Shown: in pieces, positions 42,310-51,885 of the stretch
Layout: each line of letters starts with the position of its first letter
Position numbering within the stretch: the first letter of the stretch is position 1
From: Alcanivorax sp. S71-1-4
Lineage (GTDB): Bacteria; Pseudomonadota; Gammaproteobacteria; Pseudomonadales; Alcanivoracaceae
Direction of reading: 5' to 3'
Assembly (NCBI RefSeq): GCF_009846755.1
Contig: NZ_AQOR01000013.1
Coordinates: forward strand, 37,580-101,579
DNA length: 64,000 bases
Translations under genes and position numbers: made by a program
Notes under the pieces: generated by a model
What the model saw: the letters and a program-made list of their open reading frames with translations, nothing else
Database searches by the model: none
Told to the model about the DNA's origin: nothing

Positions 42310-45300
42310 CTACCAGGCCAGGCTGGCGCTGAGCAGCGCACCCTGGCTTTGTGTATCACCACCGAAGCGCCCCTGATACCCCAGCCACACCGACACGGCC
42401 GGCGTGAAGTAAAGTTCTGCGCCGGCGTGCACAGCCAGTTGCAGATCGTCCTGGTCCGCGCCATACACTGAGAATCCGTTGCTGCCCGCAAAGTGCGCGC
42501 GCTGCTGCGCCTGGGTGTCACCGAACGGCTGCACAAGAGCCAGCCCGGCTTCTGCCAGCATCCATTTGCCGGCGGGCATGACGGCACGCGACAGGTCCGC
42601 GCCCAGCCAGATTTCCCCTCCCTCCTGTTCACTGTCTTCCACCGACAGGGCAAATATTCCCCCGCCGGTTTCGGTAAAGCCGTTACGCTCACTGCGCTCC
42701 AGCACCACCATGCCGTAGGGATGGAGGCCGGTTTCACCCCAGGTCAGATCCCAGCCACTTTCCATGGCAAGCCGCCAGGTCTTTACGGTGCTGTCAGATT
42801 CTGCCGCCATGCCGCTGACTATCCGCTGCTGGCTGACGTCACTGCTGCCATAACTCAGATCGCCGCGCAGATACCAGGGGCCGCCACTGTTCCAGCGGCC
42901 GTAGAGGCCGGAGAACCAGGCGGACACCTCGGCGTCCGCCTGCCGGTTGCGAAAATCCAGTGCGCCGTCAGCACGCCCGACAGCCAGCCCCAGCAGGCCC
43001 TGTGACCACTGTTGATCCACACCCAGCGTCAGTTGATCCCCCCGGAACCGGTAGGTGGCGTTCCCCACATTGCCCTGTTGATCCTCTTCAAAATGCGACG
43101 ACTGAGCCCGCACCCAGACACCGTGCTGAGTATCGGCGTTGCTGTCTGCCAGTGAGCTGTGCGGCGCGTCCGGTGTTGCTGTCGCCGCCTGCGCGTAGGG
43201 ATTGGACGGCGCCGCCAGCGCCTGCAAGGCGCGCTCCAGACGTCCTGAGAGCCCACCCGCCGATTGCACGCCGGCCTCACGCCCGCGCTGGCGAACACCG
43301 GCGGCGAAGCGCTGCTGCAGTGCACGCCCGGCGGATAGGCCGGCCAGCAAGCTGTCGCCGCTGATGTTGTCGAACGTGGCGGCCGCCTGCTCCGCATCCA
43401 GTTTCACCACATGGCGATAAATATCGTGGCTGCTGTCCAGGCTATCGACGTTGTTGGCCACGGCCCGCTGGTTGAGCGTTTGCGCTGCCGAGGCGAAACG
43501 CTGATCGTTGCGCAACAGTTCCAGGGAAACGGTATCGGCGGTGTAGGTCAGGCTCGCATCCAGGAAAGCAAAATCGGAACTCACATCATCAAACTGGCCA
43601 ACGATGCCGCCGGTGGCATGCAGGAAGGTATAACGGCTGAAAGGCTGGTAAACGCCGTTGTTGCCCACATGCACCGCCGAGCCACTGAGGATGGCCTGCC
43701 CGGTGACGGCAATGTGATCGCTGCCAGTGCCCGCCGGGTCGACCTCCAGTGTCAGCCGGCTGCCGGCATTGAACGTCAGGTCACCATGGATACTCAGGGT
43801 GCCAAGAGAGTGCCCGGGGGCCAGGGTGCCGCCGGCCATGACCGTGGTACTGCCAAGTTGGCCCACGCCACCCAGCACACCGCCGTCATTAACCGTAAAA
43901 ACGCTGTTCGACCAATTGCCATTGACGTTGACCCGCCCCTGGTTGATATGGGTATTGCCGGTAAACGCGGTGGCGTCGCTTTCCAGCGACAGTGTTCCTG
44001 TACCGGTTTTTTCCACGTTACCCGTACCGGACAACAGATTGCCAAAAACACCCTCGGCAGACTGATCCAGCACCAGCCGGGCCTCATTCTCGATCTCCGC
44101 AGTGCCGAATGACCCGGCATCACCCATCAGTGTGCCCTGCTCGATCCTGAAGCGACCGTCGAATGCCCCGTTGTCGCCGGTCAGACGCAGCGCACCGTTG
44201 CCCGACAGGCTGAACACACCGGCGCCGGACAGGTCATTCCCCAACTGGGCCTGCCCCGCTTCCATGACACGAACAAGACCGTTGTTCTCGATATGCCCCA
44301 CGCCCAGCGCGCCCGCCGCACCCTGCACAACGCCTTCGGCCACCACCAGCCCACCGGAGAAATCGTTATTGCCATGCAGCGCAAGCGTGCCGTCGCCTTG
44401 CTTGGTCAACCGGCCAGCACCACTGAGGTCATCATGTACGTCAAGCAGCGCGTCATTCCGGAGGGTGCCCCCACCCTCCGCCAGTTCGAGTTGGCGGCCC
44501 AATACCGGACCTGTCGTGTCGCCCAGATGCAGTGCCCCACCGTTGAGCACCACGCGGCTGCCGGCTTGCCCGAGTGCATCGGCCGACAGGACGGACAGCG
44601 TACCGGCAGTGATCGCCGTATCGCCGTCGTAATCGTTATTCGCATGCAGCCTGAGCGTGCCCTCGCCGGTTTTGCGCAGGCCGTTGGTGCCACTGAGTAC
44701 GCTGGTGATCGTTGCCACATAGGCACTGCTCGCCGCACTGCCATCACCGACGCGAATTTCCCCGTCGGTACCGGCCAGGGCCACCCCGTCGCCAGTGACC
44801 TGATAACCATCGCTGGCAAACTGCATGCCTTCCACTTGCACCACGCCGTCGGCATCAGACACCGTCACCGTTCCCGCTTCGCCGGCAAAGACAGCAAAAC
44901 CGGGAGCGGGGTTCATCGGCGCGGTGACACTGCCGGTGGCATCAGTCCAGTGCGCGCTGGTGGCCGTCCAGACGCCGGAGCCGCCACCCTGGGTACTGCC
45001 ACTGGCCTGGCCGTTGGCATTCCAGAAGTGCAGCGTCATTCCCGCGGTGTTGATCAGATTGATGTGTTTATCCGCCGCCAGATGTTGCAGGCTCAGGGAG
45101 GGATCCGGGCTGGCCAGTTGCAGCCCGCCGTGGCTTTCAGAATAGGTGCCCGAGTAATCGAACAGGCGATACAGGCCGGCGCCGAAACCGCCTGCATCAT
45201 TCAGGTTCAGAGCCACACCATTGATCGCCAGGTTGCCATTGACGGTGACACTGTCACTTTGTCCCGGCGTGGAGAAATCACTGCCCGGTGCGCCGACATC

Positions 45301-47418
45301 AACATTCAGCAGGCTGCCTTGTTGCAGCGTCAGGTCACCGTTAATGGTCAGCGTCCCCAGACCGTCACCCGGCGCCAGCGTCCCGCCGGAGTGCACAACG
45401 GTCGTGCCGAGCGAACCGCCTCCGCCCAGCAGGCCACCGCTGTTCACCGTGGCCGTCGCGCCATCCATTGCGCCGTTGACAAGCATGCCACCGGCATTGA
45501 CGGTGACGGCACCGCTGAGACTGTGATCGGCAGACAGGACATAATTACCTGTGCCCTGCTTGATGAGGTTGCCGGAACCGGCGATAACACCATCATAGTG
45601 ATAATCACCCGCGCGATTGATGTCCAGCGTGCCGGGCACACCCCGAAAGACCACATCGCCGACAATCGCGCCGGTGCCACCGCCAGTCCCGAGAGAGAGC
45701 CCGGCGCCCTGATCAATGAATATTTTCCCGGTCAAACTGTGATCTGCGCTCCAGACAACATTGGACGCCGCCAGCACGACGTCCCCTTGCCCCGAGATGT
45801 GACCCGCATAATGGACCGGCGCCGTCGCGCCGGCGTCACCGACCGTCAGTTGATATCCACTGTCAATCAGGATGTCTCCGGAAAACGTATCGGCGGATTC
45901 AATACCGATAGCGCCCAGGATATGCGTCAGCCCCGTATACCCCTGCGCATGCACTATGGTCTGGCTGCCACCCCAGCCCACGCTGCCACTGCCGCTGATA
46001 ACGCCTTCATATAAACCGGCGCCTGCTCCACTCACAAAAACATGAGCGTCGTTCTGAATATTGCCCGCAAGCGTTTCTGCGCTCCCCGCCAGCGTGCCTT
46101 CCCGCACCCACCAGTCGCGGGAAACGCCTCCGGTCAACGTCCAGGTAGCCGCGTCGACTTTCTCAAACAACTCAAACCCCCGGAACACGCCGCCCAGGGC
46201 ATCGGTGTCGAAAGCCGCATCTTCCCCGCCCCCCAGAGCGAGCACATCATTGCTGCCGTTAGCCTGCACATTGCCACCCAGGCTATAACCGTTTTCCAGC
46301 GTCAGGCGGTTGTCACCTGCGGCGAAGTAAATCGCCGTTGGCTGGTTGGCACCCGCATTGACCGTGCCGGCCAGCGTCACATCCAGGTTCGATCCGGTGA
46401 TACCGTAACCGCCGACGCCATCGCTGCCCGTTGTACCGCCCGTGCCGCCCAAGCCACCCGCACCGCCTGCAATCAGGGCGCCGGACGTCACGACAATGGT
46501 GGAACCACTCTCGGCCCGGAAACCGTCACCGCCGTCGCCGCCGTTTCCGCCGATGCCCTCCGCGCCGCCGTCGCCACCGTTACCACCATCGCCCCCGACA
46601 ACCTCGGCTGCCGAAAAAAAAGTGAACATATCGTCGGTGGAAGTGGATTCGATACCCGCGCCGCCATGGCCACCCTGGCCACCATTTCCGTAAAAATAAT
46701 CCGAGCTGCCCCCCGCACCGCCATGGCCCCCATCGGCATTGGCCGCCAGATACCAGTTGCCATCCCCCATGAGCAAGCCAGCCCCACCGTTGCCGCCGCT
46801 GCCGCCATGGCTGAAAGGACGGGCCGCATTGCCCAGAGCCCCCGGGAAGTCAGCAAAGCGAATACCTGTTGCGGAAAAGGGCGAGCCCGTATAGTTGGCG
46901 ATCGTGACATCCAGGAAATTGCCCGCCGTCGTGATCAAGAGTTGATCATTCATCATGGCATCAACGGTGATCGTCGCGGACATGCCGTAGGGGCTGATCA
47001 CCTCATCAATGGCGGCAGCCAGGTCCCTCAGGGTATCTCCGGTATGGATGGTAATGACCGTGGTAATACCGCCAACGATGACACCAAATTGATCGCCATT
47101 ATTGATCCCGGCGACCGCGGTCAGATCTGTGGTGTCTGCGTTGATGTAAGTGTGTGAAGAGACGGCGGTCGCAATGGGATCCGTATACACCAAGCTGACC
47201 CCGTCACCGCCATTGCCGCCGTAGTGCCCACCGCTCAGACCGTCCTCGCCGTGCCCCCCTGTCACGCCGTCGTGGCCGGTGCCGTCTGCGCCATCAGCCG
47301 CCGCGCGCACCGGCTCGGAAAGCAACAACAGCAACGCCAGTGTTGTGCCGCACGCAGTCAGGATGTCGGCACGGACCACAGCCCGCCCCCGGTAACGGCG
47401 CAAGATAAACAGTGACAT
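42310..47418 (-). CDS. Large autotransporter (type Va secretion) with glycine-rich passenger
   Basis: 1702 aa from the ATG at 47418 (GGGGG upstream). An extended signal peptide of about 40 residues precedes two very glycine-rich regions (about 45-75 and 205-330) with GGNGGDGG-type units. Then come at least five autotransporter-associated beta-strand repeats (patterns such as GTGNYVLSADHS, GDGTLALHGNNDFSG, GTGTLSLES). The last 280 residues are an autotransporter beta-barrel (GVWVRAQSSHF, TLGVDQQWS, ending SASLAW). No protease triad was seen in the passenger. Likely an adhesin or surface-coat protein. An AraC gene lies 141 bp upstream; the OmpA lipoprotein gene follows. Confidence 0.9.
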   Translation of the reverse strand: MSLFILRRYRGRAVVRADILTACGTTLALLLLLSEPVRAAADGADGTGHDGVTGGHGEDGLSGGHYGGNGGDGVSLVYTDPIATAVSSHTYINADTTDLTAVAGINNGDQFGVIVGGITTVITIHTGDTLRDLAAAIDEVISPYGMSATITVDAMMNDQLLITTAGNFLDVTIANYTGSPFSATGIRFADFPGALGNAARPFSHGGSGGNGGAGLLMGDGNWYLAANADGGHGGAGGSSDYFYGNGGQGGHGGAGIESTSTDDMFTFFSAAEVVGGDGGNGGDGGAEGIGGNGGDGGDGFRAESGSTIVVTSGALIAGGAGGLGGTGGTTGSDGVGGYGITGSNLDVTLAGTVNAGANQPTAIYFAAGDNRLTLENGYSLGGNVQANGSNDVLALGGGEDAAFDTDALGGVFRGFELFEKVDAATWTLTGGVSRDWWVREGTLAGSAETLAGNIQNDAHVFVSGAGAGLYEGVISGSGSVGWGGSQTIVHAQGYTGLTHILGAIGIESADTFSGDILIDSGYQLTVGDAGATAPVHYAGHISGQGDVVLAASNVVWSADHSLTGKIFIDQGAGLSLGTGGGTGAIVGDVVFRGVPGTLDINRAGDYHYDGVIAGSGNLIKQGTGNYVLSADHSLSGAVTVNAGGMLVNGAMDGATATVNSGGLLGGGGSLGTTVVHSGGTLAPGDGLGTLTINGDLTLQQGSLLNVDVGAPGSDFSTPGQSDSVTVNGNLAINGVALNLNDAGGFGAGLYRLFDYSGTYSESHGGLQLASPDPSLSLQHLAADKHINLINTAGMTLHFWNANGQASGSTQGGGSGVWTATSAHWTDATGSVTAPMNPAPGFAVFAGEAGTVTVSDADGVVQVEGMQFASDGYQVTGDGVALAGTDGEIRVGDGSAASSAYVATITSVLSGTNGLRKTGEGTLRLHANNDYDGDTAITAGTLSVLSADALGQAGSRVVLNGGALHLGDTTGPVLGRQLELAEGGGTLRNDALLDVHDDLSGAGRLTKQGDGTLALHGNNDFSGGLVVAEGVVQGAAGALGVGHIENNGLVRVMEAGQAQLGNDLSGAGVFSLSGNGALRLTGDNGAFDGRFRIEQGTLMGDAGSFGTAEIENEARLVLDQSAEGVFGNLLSGTGNVEKTGTGTLSLESDATAFTGNTHINQGRVNVNGNWSNSVFTVNDGGVLGGVGQLGSTTVMAGGTLAPGHSLGTLSIHGDLTFNAGSRLTLEVDPAGTGSDHIAVTGQAILSGSAVHVGNNGVYQPFSRYTFLHATGGIVGQFDDVSSDFAFLDASLTYTADTVSLELLRNDQRFASAAQTLNQRAVANNVDSLDSSHDIYRHVVKLDAEQAAATFDNISGDSLLAGLSAGRALQQRFAAGVRQRGREAGVQSAGGLSGRLERALQALAAPSNPYAQAATATPDAPHSSLADSNADTQHGVWVRAQSSHFEEDQQGNVGNATYRFRGDQLTLGVDQQWSQGLLGLAVGRADGALDFRNRQADAEVSAWFSGLYGRWNSGGPWYLRGDLSYGSSDVSQQRIVSGMAAESDSTVKTWRLAMESGWDLTWGETGLHPYGMVVLERSERNGFTETGGGIFALSVEDSEQEGGEIWLGADLSRAVMPAGKWMLAEAGLALVQPFGDTQAQQRAHFAGSNGFSVYGADQDDLQLAVHAGAELYFTPAVSVWLGYQGRFGGDTQSQGALLSASLAW

Positions 47419-47458
47419 GGAGCCCCCACACACATGATTTCTGTTATGAGGGACTCAG

Positions 47459-47526
47459 GGTATACATCTGATTTAGTGGGAAAAAGTGCTCACTTTTATC
47501 ACTTTCCCGGTTTTTATCATTTTCGG
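47459..47526 (-). promoter_or_regulatory. Autotransporter promoter with direct-repeat AraC site
   Basis: On the + strand TTTTATC occurs at 47494-47500 and 47512-47518 within similar 15-nt blocks (TTTTATCACTTTC and TTTTATCATTTTC), 18 bp apart. A TATACC -10 box (47459-47464, reverse strand, preceded by TG) lies about 30 bp from the nearer block, which would touch the -35 position. Promoter and sites are inference. Confidence 0.5.
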
Positions 47527-47559
47527 AAGGCGGACCGGGCACAGACAGGGAAAGCCACC

Positions 47560-48513
47560 TCAGCGACGCTGGGCACGCCCCGGATTTTCGCCAAACCAGC
47601 GCCGGTATGCGCGCGAGAAATTGCTGACGTGGTTGAAACCCACTTCCACAGCCACCTGTTTGAGCGCGAGATCACCTTCTTCAAGCAGCTTTTTTGCCAG
47701 CTCCATGCGCGCTGCCCGGACGACCTCGGCACAGCTTTTGCCTGTCTTGATCCTGAAAATACTGTTCAGCCTGTTCTCGCTCACCCCCATCTCGGACGCC
47801 AGCAGTGCTGTCACCAGCGGCTCACCCGGATTGGTCCTGATGCGCGCGGACACGGCATCGAAGACAGCATGCTCCCATTCCGGCAGCGCTTCTTCTTCCG
47901 ACACAGACAAGGCATCGCCACAGTAGCTGGCAATCACTTCGTGCAGGAACAGCATCGCCAGCCCCTCAAGCTGGAAACGGCGGCCCGGGCCCGTCAGATG
48001 ACGTGAAAACATACTCGCCCCGACATGGCGCATGCGCGCTGTGACACCGACGCGCTCAAGCCCTACCTCGGCACTGCCACTGCCAAGAAAGGGTGCGAGC
48101 CTGTCGGGAAAGCTGCCTTCATAGCGCTGCCGCAGGGCGTCCAGCGTACCGGTGACCCCCACATGCCGAATGAGCTGCCCGGCCGGCAGCCGGTATTGCG
48201 TGCCACTGACGTCAATACGCATGATCAGCGCATGCTGTGCATCACAGGCAAGCGCCGGCATGCCCGGCGGCGCAATCTCCAGCGCCCCCAGGATATTCCA
48301 GGAGCCGCCGATCCAGCCGGGCGCCATATAATTCTCTACCGCAAACGCCGCCTCGCCGTAGACATCCAGCTCGGCCAGGTGCAGGAACAGGCCATTGCCG
48401 AAATCCATCTGCTCCATCCGCCCGCGGGCACCGGGTATTTCAACCCAGTCGCCACTCATGAGCGTAAGACGTTCCTGTGACACTTGCTGCGATTGATCCA
48501 ATGGATCAGACAT
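47560..48513 (-). CDS. AraC family transcriptional regulator of the autotransporter
   Basis: 317 aa from the ATG at 48513 (GGAGG upstream). The N-terminal 200 residues have no clear cupin motif (DFGNGLFLHLAELDVYGEA). The C-terminal two HTH motifs are TALLASEMGVSENRLNSIFR and ALKQVAVEVGFNHVSNFSRAYRRWFG. Same strand as, and 141 bp upstream of, the autotransporter. The divergent pattern common for activators is absent, so it may control its own operon-like unit. Confidence 0.85.
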   Translation of the reverse strand: MSDPLDQSQQVSQERLTLMSGDWVEIPGARGRMEQMDFGNGLFLHLAELDVYGEAAFAVENYMAPGWIGGSWNILGALEIAPPGMPALACDAQHALIMRIDVSGTQYRLPAGQLIRHVGVTGTLDALRQRYEGSFPDRLAPFLGSGSAEVGLERVGVTARMRHVGASMFSRHLTGPGRRFQLEGLAMLFLHEVIASYCGDALSVSEEEALPEWEHAVFDAVSARIRTNPGEPLVTALLASEMGVSENRLNSIFRIKTGKSCAEVVRAARMELAKKLLEEGDLALKQVAVEVGFNHVSNFSRAYRRWFGENPGRAQRR

Positions 48514-48619
48514 CGTCTTTCCTCCCTGGACAGGTAGCGAAAAACCGATGACTGCGAGAGAGGAGAATATGGCAGAACAGACAAAAGGCGGAGCAGGATG
48601 CCTGCAACCGGTTCCCCCG

Positions 48620-48823
48620 TCAGGCACCCAGGCTTCGCTTGAAAATGGCGACAATATTTCTTGAGGCCCCGTACGCCTGGCTGGTATCGAACGCCGACAC
48701 CAGCTCCCAGCCGTCACGCCCCAGCAGGTTCATATATTCGTCGAGCTTTCCTTCATCCAGGTTGCCCCCTGCAAACCAACCCGTCGTCGCCAGCTTGATT
48801 GTTTTATATTCCCATCTTGGCAT
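48620..48823 (-). CDS. Small DUF4177-type protein
   Basis: 67 aa from the ATG at 48823 (GGAG upstream). Typical features are WEYKTIKL at the start, LDEYMNLLGRDGWELVSAFD in the middle and a beta end NIVAIFKR. These small cytosolic proteins are of unknown function. It lies after rssA, 37 bp from its stop. Confidence 0.72.
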   Translation of the reverse strand: MPRWEYKTIKLATTGWFAGGNLDEGKLDEYMNLLGRDGWELVSAFDTSQAYGASRNIVAIFKRSLGA

Positions 48824-48860
48824 TAATACTCCGCCCCATTGATCGGCCAGCCTGACATCA

Positions 48861-49805
48861 TCAAAGCCGCCCCAGCAACCACTCAATCCGCTCCCGATTC
48901 GCCTCCACCAGCCGCCGCCCTTCTTCAATCGCCTGCGCCGCCCGGTGGAAATCCATGATCGCGTAATCTTCCAGCATCGGCACCAGATTCAGCTCCGCCG
49001 GGTCACCGGCCATGCGGCTGCGGGTAATGCGGTCCTGCATGATGTTGACGCTGGCGCCAATCACATCGAACAAACCCGGTGTGGGCTCGACGTTTTCATC
49101 GGAGGAGGAAGAAAAATAATCCATGACGCGCCCCCACACAGACGGCTCGCTGTTTTCACTGTCGGGGGTTTCGCCGTCGGACTCTTCCAAGTCCTGGGAG
49201 CCGGTGTCGTAGCGGGTGAGATGGCGGCCGATCAACTGGCCGTTGAGGTTGACGGCAATCACCAGCTCGGCACCCAACGCACGGCAAACGGAGACCGGCA
49301 CCGGGTTGACCAGGCCACCATCGAGCATCCAGCGCCCTTCATGCTTGAACGGCGAAAACAGGCCCGGCAAGGCGCAGGACGCGCGCGCGGCATCCAGCAC
49401 CGACCCTTCCTGAATCCAGACTTCGCGGCCCATTTTCATGTCGGTGGCCACCGTCGCGAAGCGCTGGGTCAGCGATTCAATGTCCGGATTCTGGTGCTGT
49501 TCGGAGAAGAAATTGAACAGCTTCTCGCCTTTCACCACACCACCGCTGAAGCCGATGTCGAGAAAACCGAGTACATCACGAAACGTCAGCCTGGTGACCC
49601 AGTCGCTGAACGCCTGCAACTGGCCGGACACGTAGACCGCGCCCACCAGCGCACCGATGGACGTGCCCGCCACCACATCGGGCCGGATGCCCATGTCTTC
49701 CAGCGCCTGGATCACGCCGATATGTGCCCAGCCACGTGCCGAGCCGCTGCCCAGCGCCAGCCCGACGCGCGGGCGACGCGGTGCGGGCAGTGCGTCGTTG
49801 CTCAT
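48861..49805 (-). CDS. rssA: Patatin-like phospholipase (RssA-like)
   Basis: 314 aa. The oxyanion loop GLALGSGSARGWAHIGV, nucleophile S49 in GTSIG, and the catalytic Asp in LDGG (D162) complete the Ser-Asp dyad. A charged insertion (Glu/Asp/Ser-rich, about 205-250) lies before the C-terminal helices. No signal peptide. Its ATG overlaps the stop of the DUF1289 gene (ATGA type). It belongs to a reverse-strand group nudL-yrdA-DUF1289-rssA-DUF4177. Confidence 0.9.
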   Translation of the reverse strand: MSNDALPAPRRPRVGLALGSGSARGWAHIGVIQALEDMGIRPDVVAGTSIGALVGAVYVSGQLQAFSDWVTRLTFRDVLGFLDIGFSGGVVKGEKLFNFFSEQHQNPDIESLTQRFATVATDMKMGREVWIQEGSVLDAARASCALPGLFSPFKHEGRWMLDGGLVNPVPVSVCRALGAELVIAVNLNGQLIGRHLTRYDTGSQDLEESDGETPDSENSEPSVWGRVMDYFSSSSDENVEPTPGLFDVIGASVNIMQDRITRSRMAGDPAELNLVPMLEDYAIMDFHRAAQAIEEGRRLVEANRERIEWLLGRL

Positions 49806-50017
49806 ACCTGCCCCGCCTGTTTCATCTCATCCACCACACAGGCGGCCGGGTGACCGAACATCCGCTGCTGACAGCGTGCAAGCACTTCGCGCTGGCGCGA
49901 GGCCGGCAGCAGGCCCCAGCGGCTGATCTCCTGCCCGGTGCGAAAGCAGCCCACGCAGATATCGTCGCCATCCAGGGCGCAGATGCTGACGCAGGGCGAG
50001 GCCACGGTATCAGTCAT
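49802..50017 (-). CDS. DUF1289 domain-containing protein
   Basis: 71 aa. The cysteine pattern SPCVSICALDGDDICVGCFRT (four Cys) followed by ISRW is the DUF1289 signature, thought to bind metal. It overlaps rssA by 4 bp and the yrdA end by 8 bp, so translation is coupled. Function unknown. Confidence 0.9.
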   Translation of the reverse strand: MTDTVASPCVSICALDGDDICVGCFRTGQEISRWGLLPASRQREVLARCQQRMFGHPAACVVDEMKQAGQV

Positions 50018-50543
50018 GGAAGCGCTCGTCGGGTTTCAGTGCTGTGGCGAAGTGCTTCGCGTGGGCAACATAGTGCATGCCCCCCATGGTGATCATGGCC
50101 TTGTGGCCATCGCTGATTTCCTTCACCACTTTGGCGGGCGAGCCCATCACCAGCGAGTTATCCGGGATTTCCATGCCTTCCGGCACCAGGGCATTGGCGC
50201 CGATGATGCAGTTACTGCCGATTTTTGCGCGGTTGAGTACCACGGCATTGATGCCGATCAACGTGTTGTCGCCAATGGTGCAGCCGTGCAGCATCACTTT
50301 ATGCCCCACCGTTACATTGCGCCCGATGGTCAGTGGCACGCCGGGGTCCACGTGCAGGACAGCACCGTCCTGGATATTGGTTTCGTCGCCAATGGTGATG
50401 GTGTCGTTGTCGGCGCGCAGCACGGCGTTGAACCAGATGCTGGCCTTGTCGCCCAGCACCACCGAACCGATCACGGTGGCATTGTCGGCGATCCAGTATT
50501 CGCCACGGGTTTCCAGACGGCGGCCATCGATGGTGTAGATCAC
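50010..50543 (-). CDS. yrdA: Gamma-carbonic-anhydrase-like protein YrdA
   Basis: 177 aa from a GTG at 50543 (GGGGAG upstream); no ATG is near. Left-handed beta-helix of hexapeptide repeats (NATVIGSVVLGDKASIWFNAVLRAD, NIQDGAVLHVD, VTVGHKVMLHG, NTLIGINAVVLNRAKIG). The three His of the metal site are in the VLHVD, VGHKVMLHG segments. Related to Cam and PaaY. Enzymatic activity is unproven in YrdA homologues. Confidence 0.92.
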   Translation of the reverse strand: MIYTIDGRRLETRGEYWIADNATVIGSVVLGDKASIWFNAVLRADNDTITIGDETNIQDGAVLHVDPGVPLTIGRNVTVGHKVMLHGCTIGDNTLIGINAVVLNRAKIGSNCIIGANALVPEGMEIPDNSLVMGSPAKVVKEISDGHKAMITMGGMHYVAHAKHFATALKPDERFHD

Positions 50544-50562
50544 GTGCGCTCCCCTTGTGTGG

Positions 50563-51144
50563 TTACTCCGGGTCATCCAGCTCGTAGTGGATACCGGCAT
50601 CGAATGCGTGGTTGAGCAGATCAAGGATCATGAAAGCGGTCAGGCCCCAGATCCGTTTGTCTTCATAATAATAGCTCGGCATGCGCAGGCGTTTGCCAAA
50701 CACATCAAAAGGCGGTGACAGCTCCGGCCGGGCATCAAGAAAGAACGCCAGCGGTACGCGGAAGATGGAGGCGATCTCACCCGGCTCGGCAATCAGCTCC
50801 ACGTCCGGCAGCACCAGGCCCACGAACGGCGTCACCTTCATGCCGTAACGGGACGGCAGCGGCGACAACTGACCGAGCACATCGACTTCCTGCGGTAACA
50901 GGCCAACTTCTTCGCGTGATTCGCGCAGCGCAGTGGCCAGCAGATTACGGTCGCCCGGGTCACGTTTGCCGCCGGGGAACGCCACTTCGCCGGCATGGGT
51001 CGGCATGGCGGCGGAGCGCACGGTCAGGATCAGTTCAGGTTCCGGCTCATCGGTCAACGGCATCAATACCGCTGCCTCAGGCAGGTGCACCGGCAGTTCG
51101 CGCAGGCGGTAGTCCTGCAGGCGCTGTTTCAGGATATCAATCAC
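50563..51144 (-). CDS. nudL: Nudix hydrolase, CoA pyrophosphatase-like (NudL)
   Basis: 193 aa from a GTG at 51144 (GGAGAG upstream); the longer frame to 51243 is less likely. The UPF0035 segment before the Nudix box (VRSAAMPTHAGEVAFPGG) is diagnostic of the CoA pyrophosphatase branch. The Nudix box reads GGKRDPGDRNLLATALRESREEVGLL. It hydrolyses CoA or related nucleotides. It leads a codirectional group and is divergent from the second Nudix gene. Confidence 0.9.
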   Translation of the reverse strand: MIDILKQRLQDYRLRELPVHLPEAAVLMPLTDEPEPELILTVRSAAMPTHAGEVAFPGGKRDPGDRNLLATALRESREEVGLLPQEVDVLGQLSPLPSRYGMKVTPFVGLVLPDVELIAEPGEIASIFRVPLAFFLDARPELSPPFDVFGKRLRMPSYYYEDKRIWGLTAFMILDLLNHAFDAGIHYELDDPE

Positions 51145-51321
51145 ACCGCTCTCCAGCTCCGCCACACACCGGCCACATGGCCGGCGCGGAGCACCAGAAT
51201 CTGATTCAAACGACAGTTTGAACAGACACCGCGGGGCAGGCAAGCGCTATGTGAGCGCGCTGCGTTGCAGCCCCGACGGCAAGCCGATAGGCTGCGCTAT
51301 ATCCTGAGAACCGGACTCTTC

Positions 51322-51885
51322 ATGAAGTTCTGCAGCCATTGCGGCAGCGACCAGCTCCGCTTCGATATTCCCGAAGGCGATAACCGGCCACGCTACTGGT
51401 GCCCGGCCTGCCAGACCATTCATTACCAGAACCCGAAGATCGTGGTCGGCGCCCTGCCGGTGTGGGAAGGGCGTATCCTGCTGTGCAAGCGGGCCATTCA
51501 TCCGCGCGCCGGCTACTGGACACTGCCGGCCGGTTTCATGGAAAACGGCGAGACATTGCAGGAAGGTGCCGCCCGGGAAACCTGGGAGGAAGCCTGCGCC
51601 ACGGTCAACATCAGCGATCTGTACACGGTGTTCAATCTGCCGCACATCTATCAGGTGTATGTGTTCTTTCTCGGCGAACTGGCCGACGGCAAGTTCGGGG
51701 TCGGTGATGAGTCGTCCGATGCCGGGCTGTTCCTGCCGGAAGAGATTCCCTGGGATGAACTGGCGTTTCCGACCATCACCCGCACGCTGAAGTTCTATCT
51801 GCAGGACATGAAGACCGGTGATTTCCCGATCCGCGTCCAGGACATTGCGCCGCTGGGCACGCCGAAGCCAAAGCTGGAGTCTTAA
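51322..51885 (+). CDS. Nudix hydrolase with N-terminal zinc ribbon
   Basis: 187 aa from the ATG at 51322. Residues 1-32 form a zinc ribbon (C-x2-C, CSHCG, and C-x2-C, CPACQ), as in NudC and related pyrophosphatases. The Nudix box is [21 protein letters not shown]. Substrate not certain (NADH, FAD or a dinucleotide). The ORF ends by overlapping the convergent COG0523 gene by 4 bp. Confidence 0.87.
   Translation: MKFCSHCGSDQLRFDIPEGDNRPRYWCPACQTIHYQNPKIVVGALPVWEGRILLCKRAIHPRAGYWTLPAGFMENGETLQEGAARETWEEACATVNISDLYTVFNLPHIYQVYVFFLGELADGKFGVGDESSDAGLFLPEEIPWDELAFPTITRTLKFYLQDMKTGDFPIRVQDIAPLGTPKPKLES

Noticed and set aside
46480..47250. Frames on the + strand within the glycine-rich autotransporter region
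   Set aside because: Pro/Arg/Ser-rich complements of glycine codons; no independent gene signals.
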